The notes: generated from the letters alone by a model not told the origin. Positions 38,554 to 49,894 are shown, counted from the first letter of the stretch. The stretch: DNA of 59,020 nucleotides from an uncultured Clostridium sp. (GCA_945931665.1 CAMEPL010000006.1:1-59020); one strand, 5' to 3'. A program made the numbers and translations.

Positions 38554-40104
38554 GTGGAGTTGATAAAAGATATTATTAAAATAGACAATAGAATGGATTT
38601 TGGGAAATTCCAAACATTTATAGAGTCAGAAAATGTTGTTCCAGACAAGAAGTTAGACGTGTATGATATTGTGGATACTATGGGATACATAGTCCTTAGA
38701 AAAGTTGAAATATCAGAAGGAAAAATAACTTGTAGAGGTAGTTTCAACTATAACGTCATCTATATTGCAGATGATAAGAGTACAGTATCAAATATATACG
38801 GAAAAATTGAAATTAATGAAGTCATAGAAAGAGATAATATAACTTCTGATATGGAATATATGCTGTTCCCAGAAGTAGAACATGTTGACTGCACTATAAT
38901 GAATGAAAGAAAGATCAAAGTAGGAGCATTGATAAATATAAGAGGAAGTCTTTTTGAAAAACAAAGACTTGATATAGTAAAAGATGTTTCACAAGTAGAA
39001 GGAATACAAAAACACAGAAAAGAAATTTCATACCAAGATATAGTTGGGATTGAAAAGTCAGAAAATGTAGTTAGAGATACTATAACAGTTAATATAGAAG
39101 AAATAGAAGATATAATAAATATAAATCCAGTTGTAAGAGTTAAAGAAAGTAGAATAACAGATAATAAAGTTATAATAGGTGGGGTTTTAGAAATAAATCC
39201 TTTAGCTTGCACTTATGATTCAGATATTGTTGAACTAGAAAGAGTAGGCATTGACTTTACTCAATTTATTGAAGTACCTGGTGCATTTGAAGGTATGGAT
39301 GAAGAAATCCTTATGAATATAGGTGATTTCAATTATGAATTCAAGAGAAATGAAGACAATGATACAGGACTTTTAGAAGTTGAATGTACAGTTTTTTCAA
39401 AGGTAAAAGTAAGCGAGGAAGTAACTAGAGAAGTTTTACAAGATGCATATTCTCCTCAAAAAATAATAAAATTTGAACATAGACTTATTCATCTAAACAA
39501 AACTTTATTTACATCAACTGACACATTCTTAGTTAGAGAAAGTATAAATTATGACAACGAAGATATTCAAATAAAAGATATAGTAAATGTATGTTGCAAT
39601 GCATCAGTAGAAAATAGTTATATTGAAGGATCTAATTGTATAATTCAAGGTATAATAAAAATCGATATACTTTTCATTCCAATTGAAGGATTAAAAATGA
39701 TTTATAAGATAAATGAAGAAATACCTTTTGAACATGAGTTAGAGATAAATAAATTATCAGATACATGCTCAGTATATAATACAATTTGTATAGAAAAAGT
39801 AGAAGCAGATTTAAATAGAAATCAAATTGATTTAAATATAAGAATAAATAGATTTGCAGAAGCTATTGATAAGAAAGCAGAAAGCTTCATAATAAAAGGA
39901 GAAGATAAAGGTGAATATGATTTATCAACTGCTCCAAGTATAATAGTATATATTTGTAAAGAAAATGATAATTTATGGGATATAGCTAAGAAATACAATA
40001 CAACTGAGGAAGAAATTGCACAGACGAACGAAATTAATTTAGAAGATGATTTACAACCAGGTAAATGTTTAATTCTAGAAAAAAAAGTCGCACAAACTGA
40101 ATAA
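38554..40104 (+). CDS. sipL: DUF3794 (SPOCS) and LysM domain spore morphogenesis protein, SipL-like
   Basis: C-terminal LysM (YICKENDNLWDIAKKYNTTEEEIAQTN), repeated DUF3794 pattern, context after yabG-veg; GTG 38554 chosen over ATG 38539 because gggagg lies between them. Confidence 0.85.
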   Translation: MELIKDIIKIDNRMDFGKFQTFIESENVVPDKKLDVYDIVDTMGYIVLRKVEISEGKITCRGSFNYNVIYIADDKSTVSNIYGKIEINEVIERDNITSDMEYMLFPEVEHVDCTIMNERKIKVGALINIRGSLFEKQRLDIVKDVSQVEGIQKHRKEISYQDIVGIEKSENVVRDTITVNIEEIEDIININPVVRVKESRITDNKVIIGGVLEINPLACTYDSDIVELERVGIDFTQFIEVPGAFEGMDEEILMNIGDFNYEFKRNEDNDTGLLEVECTVFSKVKVSEEVTREVLQDAYSPQKIIKFEHRLIHLNKTLFTSTDTFLVRESINYDNEDIQIKDIVNVCCNASVENSYIEGSNCIIQGIIKIDILFIPIEGLKMIYKINEEIPFEHELEINKLSDTCSVYNTICIEKVEADLNRNQIDLNIRINRFAEAIDKKAESFIIKGEDKGEYDLSTAPSIIVYICKENDNLWDIAKKYNTTEEEIAQTNEINLEDDLQPGKCLILEKKVAQTE

Positions 40105-40132
40105 AAGTTTTAATAATATTAGGGAAAAAGAG

Positions 40133-40170
40133 AAATAATAGGGGATAGTGTCCCCTATTATTTTATTTTT
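40133..40170 (+). terminator. Terminator after sipL
   Basis: AATAATAGGGGA..TCCCCTATTATT followed by TTATTTTT. Confidence 0.9.
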
Positions 40171-40234
40171 GTAGTATAATTATAAATAGTAATGCATTAT
40201 ACGATATACAAAAACAATTATCAAGGAGGCTAAA

Positions 40235-41116
40235 ATGAATTCAATAAAATTAAAAAGTAGAGCAAAAATTAATTTATCTATAGACGTATTAGGGAAGAGA
40301 CAAGATGGATATCATTTAGTCGAAATGATAATGCAAACAATTGATTTATACGACTTAATTGAGATTAGCGAAATAGAAGATAATCAAATTATAATTAAAA
40401 GCGCTAGTGATGAAATTCCGCTAGATTGTAATAATCTTGTATATAAAGCAGCTGATTTAATAAAACAAAAATTTAATATAACTAAAGGTATAGAAATTGA
40501 TATCCAAAAAAATATACCTGTAGCAGCAGGAATGGCAGGTGGAAGTTCAAATGCAGCAGCTATATTAGTAGGTTTAAACAAACTTTGGAATTTAAATTTA
40601 AGTGATCAAGCATTAGAGGAATTAGGATTAAAATTAGGAGCAGATGTTCCATTTTGTATAAATGGAGGGGCTGTATTAGCTTCGGGGATTGGAGAAGAAT
40701 TAACTCCAATAAAAGGATTATCTAAAGATATCTGTATTTTGGTCTGTAAACCAGATTTATTTGTATCAACAAAAGAAGTTTATGAATCCCTAGATTCAAA
40801 ACACATCGACAAAAGACCTAATAATAAGTTTCTAATCGATTGCTTAAAAAATGAGGATATTAGAAAATTAGCAGAAAATATGTTTAATGTTCTTGAAGAA
40901 GTTACTGTGGAAAAACATCCAGTAATTCAACAAATTAAAGATATAATGATAAAAAACAAGGCATTAGGAGCTATGATGAGTGGAAGTGGTCCTACAGTTT
41001 TTGGTTTATACGATAATATAGAAGATGCAAACATATGTAAATCTATATTAGAAAATCATTTTAAGCAAACATTTGTCGTAGCGTGTGAAGAAAAGGGGGT
41101 TGAGGTTAATGGATAG
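40235..41116 (+). CDS. ispE: 4-diphosphocytidyl-2-C-methyl-D-erythritol kinase
   Basis: KSRAKINLSIDVLGKRQDGYHLVEM, IPVAAGMAGGSSNAAAIL, MMSGSGPTVFG motifs. Confidence 0.97.
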   Translation: MNSIKLKSRAKINLSIDVLGKRQDGYHLVEMIMQTIDLYDLIEISEIEDNQIIIKSASDEIPLDCNNLVYKAADLIKQKFNITKGIEIDIQKNIPVAAGMAGGSSNAAAILVGLNKLWNLNLSDQALEELGLKLGADVPFCINGGAVLASGIGEELTPIKGLSKDICILVCKPDLFVSTKEVYESLDSKHIDKRPNNKFLIDCLKNEDIRKLAENMFNVLEEVTVEKHPVIQQIKDIMIKNKALGAMMSGSGPTVFGLYDNIEDANICKSILENHFKQTFVVACEEKGVEVNG

Positions 41117-41777
41117 TTTAACTAAATTAAATTTAGATAATTATAAGCCATTAAGAGATGTTGTTTTTGAAAATTTGAGAAGTGCTATTTTGGAAGGAAA
41201 ATTAAAATCTGGCCAAAGATTAATGGAAGTTCAATTAGCAGAGCAGCTAGGGGTAAGTAGAACTCCAGTAAGAGAAGCTATAAGAAAGTTAGAACTTGAG
41301 GGATTAGTTGTTATGTTACCTAGGAAGGGTGCATATGTTGCTAATATATCTGTCAAAGATTTAATGGATGTACTAGAGATTAGAGCAAGTTTAGAAGGAT
41401 TAGGTGCATCTCTAGCAGCAGAAAGACGAACAGAAGAAGATATAAAGAATTTAGAACAAATAGAAGAAGAATTTGAACAAGCTGTAATAACACAAAATAT
41501 AGATATGTTGTTAAAAAAAGATATAGAATTTCATGAATGTATATTTAAAGCAGCTAATAATAAAAAATTAGAAAAGATGATAAATTCTTTATGGGAACAA
41601 GTACAGAGGTTTAGAACAACTTATGTATCAGATTCGAATGCATCATTAAGTTTAATAGATGAGCATAGAATAATTTTGAATGCTATAAAAGAAGGAAATA
41701 TAGCAGATGGGAAAAAGGCTGCTATTAAACATATAGAAAAAGCAGAACAATTTATGTTAGATCATTGCACTAAATAA
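41109..41777 (+). CDS. GntR family (FadR/FCD subfamily) transcriptional regulator
   Basis: HTH QLAEQLGVSRTPVREAIRKLELEGLV; FCD-type C-terminus; overlaps ispE. Confidence 0.94.
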   Translation: MDSLTKLNLDNYKPLRDVVFENLRSAILEGKLKSGQRLMEVQLAEQLGVSRTPVREAIRKLELEGLVVMLPRKGAYVANISVKDLMDVLEIRASLEGLGASLAAERRTEEDIKNLEQIEEEFEQAVITQNIDMLLKKDIEFHECIFKAANNKKLEKMINSLWEQVQRFRTTYVSDSNASLSLIDEHRIILNAIKEGNIADGKKAAIKHIEKAEQFMLDHCTK

Positions 41778-41830
41778 TTAAGTTGTGTAGAAAACGATAT
41801 CTAAATGAGTAATTATAAAAAAGAGAAGAG

Positions 41831-41918
41831 TGGTCTTCTAGAAGAAATATTTATAAAAGAGAAATTATTTTTGTAGTAAGGATAATTCCTCCTTTATAAA
41901 TATTTAGCTAGAGGACCA
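41831..41918 (+). repeat. Very long stem-loop (about 33 paired bases) followed by a T-run
   Basis: TGGTCTTCTAGAAGAAATATTTATAAAAGAGAAATTAT / ATAATTCCTCCTTTATAAATATTTAGCTAGAGGACCA then TTTTTT. Confidence 0.9.
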
Positions 41919-42040
41919 TTTTTTATTGCATTTTTTATGTATAAAATAAAATAACTTGGAAATAATCTCATTATATCGAAGTTAAGTATAAAAGTTTTAA
42001 GTAATATTATGATTTATATATAAAAAATGGGGATGAGATT

Positions 42041-42769
42041 ATGAAAAACAATAACAATAGTATAAGAAATATATTAAAAATAAATAGAAATATAAAATTT
42101 AGAATAATACTATGTAGTGTTATGCTTTTTCTTGTATTAGGTATAATGGCTACTTGTGCATATGCACAAATATCTAAAATAGATAAATTTTCAGATGATT
42201 ATAAGGATAATTTAATAAGATTTCATGTACTAGCAAATAGTGATTCAGATGAAGATCAAGCACTTAAATTAAAAGTAAGAGATGAAGTTATAAGCTACTT
42301 ACAACCAAAGTTAAAAGACTCAGAATCTATAAAAGAGAGTGAACAAATAATACTTAAAGAAGAAAATAATTTAATGGATATATGTAAAAAAACAATAAAA
42401 GAAAATGGGTATGATTATGACGTAAATATAAATCTAGGATATAGTAAATTTCCAACAAAACAATATTCTAGTGTCGTATTACCAGCTGGTGAATATAAGG
42501 CATTAAAAATAGTAATAGGGAAAGGACAAGGCAGAAATTGGTGGTGTGTTATGTTCCCTCCACTTTGTTTCGTAGATGAACAAAATAACGTAATAGACAA
42601 AGAAACTGATGAAAAATTAAAATCAGTTTTAACAAAAGATGAGTATGAATTAATAGTTGAAAAAGATAATAAAAAAGTAAATGATTTACAAATAAAATTT
42701 AAGATAGTAGAAGTATTTCAAAAAATATTAGATTTAAAAAAGGAAGGTCTAATAGATATAAATAGTTAA
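42041..42769 (+). CDS. spoIIR: Stage II sporulation protein R
   Basis: IRFHVLANSDSDEDQALKLKVRDEVI and GKGQGRNWWCVMFPPLCFVD motifs. Confidence 0.95.
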   Translation: MKNNNNSIRNILKINRNIKFRIILCSVMLFLVLGIMATCAYAQISKIDKFSDDYKDNLIRFHVLANSDSDEDQALKLKVRDEVISYLQPKLKDSESIKESEQIILKEENNLMDICKKTIKENGYDYDVNINLGYSKFPTKQYSSVVLPAGEYKALKIVIGKGQGRNWWCVMFPPLCFVDEQNNVIDKETDEKLKSVLTKDEYELIVEKDNKKVNDLQIKFKIVEVFQKILDLKKEGLIDINS

Positions 42770-42813
42770 TTTATATAGATGCTAAATTTTATTTTTATAA
42801 AGGAGAGTTATTT

Positions 42814-43452
42814 ATGGGAAGGTATTATAAAATAATACTATCATTGGTTATAGCAATTTTTATGGTGACAGGTACCATATCTGCATATGAAGGTACTGAT
42901 GTAAATTTAATAAGTGTTACTAATTTACTTAAAAAAACACAAGATGTAAAATCTAAAAAAATAAATTTATGTAATCTAAAAATAGATAAAGAAGGTCACA
43001 CTAACTTATGTGTCCAGGATGTTGCAACATCGGATAATAAATCTATAAATAAAAATGAGGATGTTGCTGAAGAAGAGACACAGGCGGTCATGAGTTTAAG
43101 TGATGAACAATTAAATTTATTATCAAAATTAGTGGCAGCTGAAGCTAGAGGCGAAAGTTATGAAGGACAAGTTGCTGTAGCAGCGGTAGTTTTAAACAGA
43201 GTTAAAGATTCAAGATTTCCTGATTCTATAGAAGGTGTAATATATCAGAAGAATGCATTTTCTGTAGTTAGGGATGGGTATATAGATGCTCAGCCAACGG
43301 AAGAATCATATAAAGCAGCTAAGGATGCATTATATGGTAGCGACCCAACAAATGATGCAATTTACTTCTGGAATCCAGATATATCAACATGTAATTGGAT
43401 AAATACATTAAATCCCCATCTAAGAATAGGAAATCATGTATTTGCAAGATAA
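42814..43452 (+). CDS. Cell wall hydrolase, SleB/CwlJ family
   Basis: LVAAEARGESYEGQVAVAAVVLNRVKDSRFPDSIEGVIYQ, AIYFWNP, RIGNHVFAR. Confidence 0.94.
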   Translation: MGRYYKIILSLVIAIFMVTGTISAYEGTDVNLISVTNLLKKTQDVKSKKINLCNLKIDKEGHTNLCVQDVATSDNKSINKNEDVAEEETQAVMSLSDEQLNLLSKLVAAEARGESYEGQVAVAAVVLNRVKDSRFPDSIEGVIYQKNAFSVVRDGYIDAQPTEESYKAAKDALYGSDPTNDAIYFWNPDISTCNWINTLNPHLRIGNHVFAR

Positions 43453-43469
43453 TTATAACTATAGATAAG

Positions 43470-43522
43470 AATGCCCTTTCTACAAAGACATATATTAATA
43501 CATGTATTTGTAGAAGGGGCAT
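43470..43522 (+). terminator. Long terminator hairpin after the SleB-like gene
   Basis: ATGCCCTTTCTACAAA..TTTGTAGAAGGGGCAT followed by ATTTT. Confidence 0.8.
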
Positions 43523-43658
43523 ATTTTAATTGATAATAAAGATTATAACTGTTATAATTTTTTTGATATAATTACGAAAAAATATAATTTATGTTTAATA
43601 AATTTATAAATTTTATATTACTTTGACAGATTTGTATAGTATAGCTTAGGAGGCAGTT

Positions 43659-44066
43659 ATGGATATTAATATAAATATAGAAACAACACAGTTCAATGAA
43701 TTGGGTGAAAAAAATATTATAAAAACTAATTCAAATGGAACTTTATATCAAAAGAAAGATCATAAATATATAATTTATAAAGAAGTTGAGGATGGAGAAG
43801 AAACAACAACGTCTGTAAAAATAGAAGCAGACATGGTGACTATAAGAAGATTTGGAGCTTTAAACTCAACTTTAAGGTTTAAAGTTGGACATGTTGATAT
43901 ATCAAATTATCTTACTCCACAAGGGGCTTTTGTTATAGAAAATCATACAAAGGAATTAGATATTTTTGAAGGAGAAGACATCTTAATACATATTGATTAT
44001 GATATAAAAATAATGGATATGTTTACAGGAAGAAATATAATTAATATAGAAATTAAGCAAAAATAA
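43659..44066 (+). CDS. DUF1934 (YwiB-like, lipocalin-like) protein
   Basis: GTLYQKKDHKYIIYKEV, IRRFGALNSTLRF pattern. Confidence 0.75.
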   Translation: MDININIETTQFNELGEKNIIKTNSNGTLYQKKDHKYIIYKEVEDGEETTTSVKIEADMVTIRRFGALNSTLRFKVGHVDISNYLTPQGAFVIENHTKELDIFEGEDILIHIDYDIKIMDMFTGRNIINIEIKQK

Positions 44067-44141
44067 TAAGTCTAATAAATAAAAAATTAGATATAATATT
44101 AAAGATAGATTTATTTTCATAAATCATAGAAAATAATATTT

Positions 44142-44172
44142 TATAAAGGTAGTTTAAAATACTACCTTTTGT
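44142..44172 (+). terminator. Terminator after the DUF1934 gene
   Basis: AAAGGTAGT..TACTACCTTTTG. Confidence 0.75.
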
Positions 44173-44369
44173 TTAATTTATTTGTTATTATATGTATTAT
44201 AGTTAAATTTATTTAATCTGCAAAAACGTACAAGGACTTAATATATTTTTATAGAAAATATATAAACAATTGTAAGTTTAAATTTTGCTTGAAAGGATTT
44301 AAAAATAAATTTTAATATTTTTAATTAAAAATGTTAAATAAGTTAAAATTTATTTAAGAGGTATAGAAT

Positions 44370-45758
44370 ATGATATTTGAAAAAGTACTTGATACAATAA
44401 ATAGACATAATCTTATTGAAAAAGGCGACAAAATTGTTTTAGGGATTTCTGGTGGCCCAGATTCAGTTTGCCTTCTACATATATTAAACCGATTAAAAGA
44501 AACATTAGATATAGAAATTTATGCTGCGCACTTAAATCATCAAATTAGAGGTATTGAGGCACAAAAAGATGCCCTATATGTAACACAATTGTGTGAAGAT
44601 ATGGGTATAAAGTATTTTGTTAAATCAATTGATGTACCAAAATACTGTAAAGAGAATAAATTATCTATTGAGGATGGTGCCAGAAAATTAAGATATGAGA
44701 TGTTTTACGAAATAATGACAAGAACTCATGCTAATAAAATAGCAATTGCTCATAATGAAAATGACCAAGCTGAAACAGTGCTTATGAGAATTATGAGAGG
44801 AACAGGTCTTCAGGGATTAAGAGGTATTGAATATATAAGAGATAAAGTTATAATAAGACCTATATTAGACATAGAGAGAAGTGAGATTGAGGATTATTGT
44901 GAACAATATAATCTAAATCCAAGAATAGATCAAACTAATCTAGATCCAATCTATACAAGAAATAAAATCAGATTAAAACTAATCCCATATATGCAAGAAA
45001 ACTTTAATTCAAATGTAATAAAGTCTATAGTAAGAATGACTAGTAGCATAAAGGAAGATAGTGATTATATAGAATCAAATGCACTTATGAAATTTGAAGA
45101 AATATGTTCAGTTACAGATGAAAGTATTGAAATACCAGTGGATTTATTTGTAAATTTACATAATTCAATAAAATATAGAGTTCTTAGATATGCAATAAAA
45201 TATGTTTTAGGAGACACTAATTTTATAGATCAAAAACATATTTTGGAGATTATAGAGTTAGAACCAGAAAAAAAAGTAGGAAAAAAACTTAATCTTCCAA
45301 GAGGTTTATTTGTATATAGAAAGAAAAATAGTATAATAATTACTATGAAAGAAATAATTAGTGAAGAAATTGAGTTCTGTTATAAAGTTCCGAAAAATGG
45401 TTTTGTAAAAATAAAGGAATTGGGAACACTTGTAGAAACAGAAACAATGAGTATTGAAAAATACAATATCACTAAGAGGGAAAATAAAGATAATAAATGG
45501 TTTGATGCTGACAAAATAAAGGGGGACTTAAATGTAAGAAGTAGAAAAGCAGGGGATAAGATAAATATTTCTGTAGGAAATAAAAAATTAAAAACTTTAT
45601 TTATCGATATGAAGATTCCAAAAGAAGAAAGATGTAGAATACCTATATTAGTAGATAGTCAGGATGTGCTATGTGTAGGTACTTATAGAGTAAGTGAGAA
45701 GTTTAAAGTCGATGAAAGCACAAAGGAAGTATTGAAGGTATGCTTTAAAACGCTTTAA
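44370..45758 (+). CDS. tilS: tRNA(Ile)-lysidine synthase
   Basis: LGISGGPDSVCLLHIL (PP-loop), AAHLNHQIRG, IAHNENDQAETVLMRIMRGTG motifs. Confidence 0.96.
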   Translation: MIFEKVLDTINRHNLIEKGDKIVLGISGGPDSVCLLHILNRLKETLDIEIYAAHLNHQIRGIEAQKDALYVTQLCEDMGIKYFVKSIDVPKYCKENKLSIEDGARKLRYEMFYEIMTRTHANKIAIAHNENDQAETVLMRIMRGTGLQGLRGIEYIRDKVIIRPILDIERSEIEDYCEQYNLNPRIDQTNLDPIYTRNKIRLKLIPYMQENFNSNVIKSIVRMTSSIKEDSDYIESNALMKFEEICSVTDESIEIPVDLFVNLHNSIKYRVLRYAIKYVLGDTNFIDQKHILEIIELEPEKKVGKKLNLPRGLFVYRKKNSIIITMKEIISEEIEFCYKVPKNGFVKIKELGTLVETETMSIEKYNITKRENKDNKWFDADKIKGDLNVRSRKAGDKINISVGNKKLKTLFIDMKIPKEERCRIPILVDSQDVLCVGTYRVSEKFKVDESTKEVLKVCFKTL

Positions 45759-45789
45759 AATAAAACAACATATGAAGGGAGGGCTTCTG

Positions 45790-47772
45790 TTGAACAAATT
45801 TTTAAAAGGAGCAGGTTTTTATTTGTTACTTTTAATTATAATCGTGACAATAGTAGAATTTGCAGGAACACCAACAGAAACAATAAAAGAATTAAACTTT
45901 TCTCAAGTATATAAATATTTAACAGAAGAAAATATATCAGAAATACATTTTGTAGATTCAACTTCAGTAGAAGGTACTATAAAAGATTCAAAAGAAAAAT
46001 TCACATCTTATATGCCAAGAGAAGTCATGAGTGATGAGTTTGCAAATGAAGTATTACAACAATCTAAAGAAGGAAAATTAGTTTTTAGTGGGAAACCAAA
46101 ACCAACTGAACCTTGGTATATACAAATGCTACCAACATTATTATTAATATTCTTTATGGTAATAATGTGGTTCTTATTTATGAATCAGTCTCAAGGCGGA
46201 GGCGGAAAAGTTATGAACTTTGGAAAATCAAAAGCTAGAGTTCACAAAGATGATGAAAAGACTAGAGTTACATTTAAAGATGTGGCAGGTCTTCAAGAAG
46301 AAAAAGAAGACTTAAGTGAAGTTGTTGACTTCCTTAAGAATCCAAAGAGATATATCGAATTGGGGGCTAGAATACCAAAAGGGATACTTATGGTAGGACC
46401 TCCAGGAACAGGTAAAACTTATTTATCAAGAGCTGTTGCTGGTGAAGCAGGAGTTCCATTCTTCACGATAAGTGGTTCTGATTTTGTTGAAATGTTTGTT
46501 GGGGTTGGGGCTTCAAGAGTTAGAGATTTATTCGAACAAGCTAAGAAAAATGCTCCAGCTATAATATTCATAGACGAAATAGACGCTGTTGGTAGAAAAA
46601 GAGGAGCTGGACTTGGTGGAGGACACGACGAAAGAGAACAAACATTAAATCAACTTTTAGTTGAGATGGATGGTTTCGGTGTTAACCAAGGTATAATCAT
46701 AATGGCTGCAACAAATAGACCAGACATACTAGACCCTGCACTACTTAGACCAGGTAGATTTGATAGAGAGATAGTAGTAGGTGCTCCTGATGTTAGAGGT
46801 AGAGAAGCTATATTCAAAGTACACTCAAAAAATAAACCTCTTGCAAAAGATGTAAAAGTAGATGTATTAGCTAAGAGAACTCCAGGATTTACTCCTGCAG
46901 ATATAGAAAATATAATGAATGAAGCTGCTATACTTACAGCTAGAAAAAAAGAAAAACAAATTCATATGGCAACTATAGAAGAAGCCATAACAAAGGTTAT
47001 GGTTGGTGTTGCTAAAAAATCAAGAGTTATAAGTGCAAAAGATAGAAAACTTACAGCTTATCATGAAGCTGGTCATGCAATTTGTATGCATGTATTAGAA
47101 CATGTAAGTCCAGTTCATCAAGTAACAATAATACCAAGAGGTAGAGCTGGAGGATTTACAGAACCTCTTCCAAAAGAGGATCAAATGTATGGAACTAAGA
47201 ATGAAATGAAAGAAACTATCATAATGGCATTAGGTGGTAGAGTTGCAGAAGAATTAATAATGGATGACATATCTACAGGTGCATCTAATGACTTAGAAAG
47301 AGTTACTTCAATTGCTAGAGCTATGGTTACTAAATATGGTATGAGTGAAAAACTTGGACCAATGGTATATGGAGATAGTGATGAAGAAGTGTTCTTAGGA
47401 AACTCAATTTCAACTAAAAAGAATTACTCTGAAGAAATAGCTTATGAAATAGATAAAGAAGTAAGAGATATAGTTGAGGTTGCATATGCAAAATGTAGAA
47501 AAATATTAACTGATTACTCTGCTGAGCTTGATTATGTAGCTAAAGGATTATTAGCATATGAAACTTTAGATGCAGAACAATTTATAAAAGCATTTAATCA
47601 AGAACTTCCTTTAGATAAAGGAGACTTAGTTGAAAAAACTGATATAGATGATTCAGCTCAAGAAGAGACTAAAGTTGATATAAATAAGAATGTAGAAAAT
47701 CCATATATGGAAAATAAAACAGAAGATACAGTTGTTGATTTAAATAAAAATAATTCAGATTCAAATGAGTAA
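45790..47772 (+). CDS. ftsH: ATP-dependent zinc metalloprotease
   Basis: [46 protein letters not shown] motifs; TTG 45790 favoured over ATG 45772 because the gggaggg RBS lies between them. Confidence 0.97.
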   Translation: MNKFLKGAGFYLLLLIIIVTIVEFAGTPTETIKELNFSQVYKYLTEENISEIHFVDSTSVEGTIKDSKEKFTSYMPREVMSDEFANEVLQQSKEGKLVFSGKPKPTEPWYIQMLPTLLLIFFMVIMWFLFMNQSQGGGGKVMNFGKSKARVHKDDEKTRVTFKDVAGLQEEKEDLSEVVDFLKNPKRYIELGARIPKGILMVGPPGTGKTYLSRAVAGEAGVPFFTISGSDFVEMFVGVGASRVRDLFEQAKKNAPAIIFIDEIDAVGRKRGAGLGGGHDEREQTLNQLLVEMDGFGVNQGIIIMAATNRPDILDPALLRPGRFDREIVVGAPDVRGREAIFKVHSKNKPLAKDVKVDVLAKRTPGFTPADIENIMNEAAILTARKKEKQIHMATIEEAITKVMVGVAKKSRVISAKDRKLTAYHEAGHAICMHVLEHVSPVHQVTIIPRGRAGGFTEPLPKEDQMYGTKNEMKETIIMALGGRVAEELIMDDISTGASNDLERVTSIARAMVTKYGMSEKLGPMVYGDSDEEVFLGNSISTKKNYSEEIAYEIDKEVRDIVEVAYAKCRKILTDYSAELDYVAKGLLAYETLDAEQFIKAFNQELPLDKGDLVEKTDIDDSAQEETKVDINKNVENPYMENKTEDTVVDLNKNNSDSNE

Positions 47773-47797
47773 AAATAATTTGGAATGTTAAATAAAA

Positions 47798-47838
47798 AGG
47801 TCGTTACATGAGTTATGTAACGACCTTTATTTTTATGA
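47798..47838 (+). terminator. Terminator after ftsH
   Basis: AAAGGTCGTTACAT..ATGTAACGACCTTTATTTTT. Confidence 0.9.
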
Positions 47839-47946
47839 TAAATTTTCCACAAAAATCTCTTTTATATATAAATATTTAACAATATAATGTAAAATAAGGT
47901 ATAAACTTATAAAAGAGATTAATACATAGTATTAAAGGGGGTATTT

Positions 47947-48924
47947 ATGAGAGAAAAGGTAATAAGAGCTATTTTAGATAGTGGAGAAAACTTTATATCA
48001 GGAGAACAATTATCTAAGGAGTTAGGAATTTCAAGAACGGCGATATGGAAACATATAAATGCACTTAGAGAAGAAGGATATAATATAGAATCAGTTAATA
48101 AAAAAGGATATAGATTAGCTGAAAAACCATATGATATATTATCTCCAGAGAATATATCTCATAATCTATCTACAGAATTTATAGGTAAAAATATAATACA
48201 TTTTGATACTATAGATTCTACAAATGACTATGCTAAGGAAATTGGAAATAAAGTAAATGGTGGAACTTTAATAATAAGTGAACAACAGACTAAAGGAAAA
48301 GGAAGATTGGGCAGAAGTTGGAACTCTAAATCTGGAGATGGGATTTGGATGAGTTTAATTATAAAACCAAAGATAGAACCATATAAAGCTCCATTTCTTA
48401 CTTTAGTAGCAGGTGCAAGTATTATTAAAGCATTAGACCATTTAGGTGTTGATGTATCAATTAAATGGCCAAATGATATTATATTAAATAATAGAAAAAT
48501 ATGCGGTATATTAACTGAATTATCAGCTGAAATGGAAAGAGTAAATTATATTGTTATTGGAATAGGTATAAATATAAAAACGATTAATTTTCCAAATGAG
48601 ATAAAAGAGAAAGCTACTTCACTTTATAAAGAAGGATATAAGCTATCTAGGGTTGATATAGTTAGACAGTTTTGTATAGAATTTGAAAAATTATATAAAG
48701 CATATATATTAGATGGAAATAAAGAAAAAACTTTAGAAATATGTAGAGACTATTCAGCTATAATAGGTAAACAAGTATATATTATCAAGAATAATAAAAA
48801 AGAGTTAGTTGAATGTATAGATATAAATGAAAATGGAAATTTAATTATAAAAGAAAATAATGGTGAGATAAAAGAAATAATCTCAGGAGAAGTTTCTATA
48901 AGAGGAGTAAAAGGATATGTATAA
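47947..48924 (+). CDS. birA: Bifunctional biotin-[acetyl-CoA-carboxylase] ligase / biotin operon repressor
   Basis: N-terminal HTH (LSKELGISRTAIWKHINALREEGY), QTKGKGRLGRSWNS, IKWPNDI motifs. Confidence 0.96.
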   Translation: MREKVIRAILDSGENFISGEQLSKELGISRTAIWKHINALREEGYNIESVNKKGYRLAEKPYDILSPENISHNLSTEFIGKNIIHFDTIDSTNDYAKEIGNKVNGGTLIISEQQTKGKGRLGRSWNSKSGDGIWMSLIIKPKIEPYKAPFLTLVAGASIIKALDHLGVDVSIKWPNDIILNNRKICGILTELSAEMERVNYIVIGIGINIKTINFPNEIKEKATSLYKEGYKLSRVDIVRQFCIEFEKLYKAYILDGNKEKTLEICRDYSAIIGKQVYIIKNNKKELVECIDINENGNLIIKENNGEIKEIISGEVSIRGVKGYV

Positions 48925-49894
48925 TAATATATTAGATGTTAAAGGATTAAAAGTAGGACAAGCACAAAATGAAGAGGCTCTTACAGGGTGCACAGTCGTT
49001 ATATGTGAGGAAGGTGCAACTTGTGGTGTAGATGTTAGAGGAGCTGCACCAGGGACTAGAGAAACAGATTTACTTGACCCAGTAAATACGATTCAAAAAG
49101 TACATGCAGTTGTCTTATCGGGAGGATCAGCGTTTGGTTTAGAAAGTACTTGTGGAGTGAGCCAGTACTTAGAAGAACAAAATATTGGATTTGAAGCTGG
49201 GCCTTGTAAAGTACCTATAGTTGTTGGAGCTGTACTATTCGATTTAGGTATAGGAAATCATAAAATAAGACCAGATAAACAAATGGGATATGAAGCTTGT
49301 TTAAATGCTAGTGAAACAGTTTTAAAACAAGGAAACTATGGTGCAGGATGTGGAGCAAGTGTAGGAAAGTTAAGAGGACCAGAATTTGTAACTAAAAGTG
49401 GTATAGGAAGTCATTCTATAAAATTAGATAATGGAATAGTAGTATCTGCATTAGTTGCAGTTAATGCATTGGGTGATGTGTACGAAAATGGAAAGGTAAT
49501 AGCAGGAGCATTAAATGATGATAAAACTAGCTGTTTAAATAGTTACGAACTTATGAAACAAGGTGTAACAAAAGGTGGTTTCAGTATAGATAATACTACA
49601 ATCGGAATTATTGCAACTAATGCTAAATTAGACAAAGCACAATGTAAAAAAATATCTCAAATGGCACATGACGGATATGCCAGAGCTATATTCCCTATAC
49701 ATACTCCTCATGATGGAGATACTATATTTACTATGGCAACAGGAGAAATAGAAACAGGTGCAGACTTAACTTTAATAGGATCTTTAGCTGTTGAAGTTAT
49801 GGAAAAAAGTATAATAAATGCTGTTAAAAATGCAAAAGAAGTAAGTGGGATTCCATCATATAATGAATTAAAAGAAGAATTATTAGTAAAATAG
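48917..49894 (+). CDS. P1 (DmpA) family peptidase
   Basis: GCTVVICEEGATCGVDVRGAAPGTRETDLL, VLSGGSAFGLES, GTIF/TPHDGDTIF motifs. Confidence 0.92.
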   Translation: MYNNILDVKGLKVGQAQNEEALTGCTVVICEEGATCGVDVRGAAPGTRETDLLDPVNTIQKVHAVVLSGGSAFGLESTCGVSQYLEEQNIGFEAGPCKVPIVVGAVLFDLGIGNHKIRPDKQMGYEACLNASETVLKQGNYGAGCGASVGKLRGPEFVTKSGIGSHSIKLDNGIVVSALVAVNALGDVYENGKVIAGALNDDKTSCLNSYELMKQGVTKGGFSIDNTTIGIIATNAKLDKAQCKKISQMAHDGYARAIFPIHTPHDGDTIFTMATGEIETGADLTLIGSLAVEVMEKSIINAVKNAKEVSGIPSYNELKEELLVK

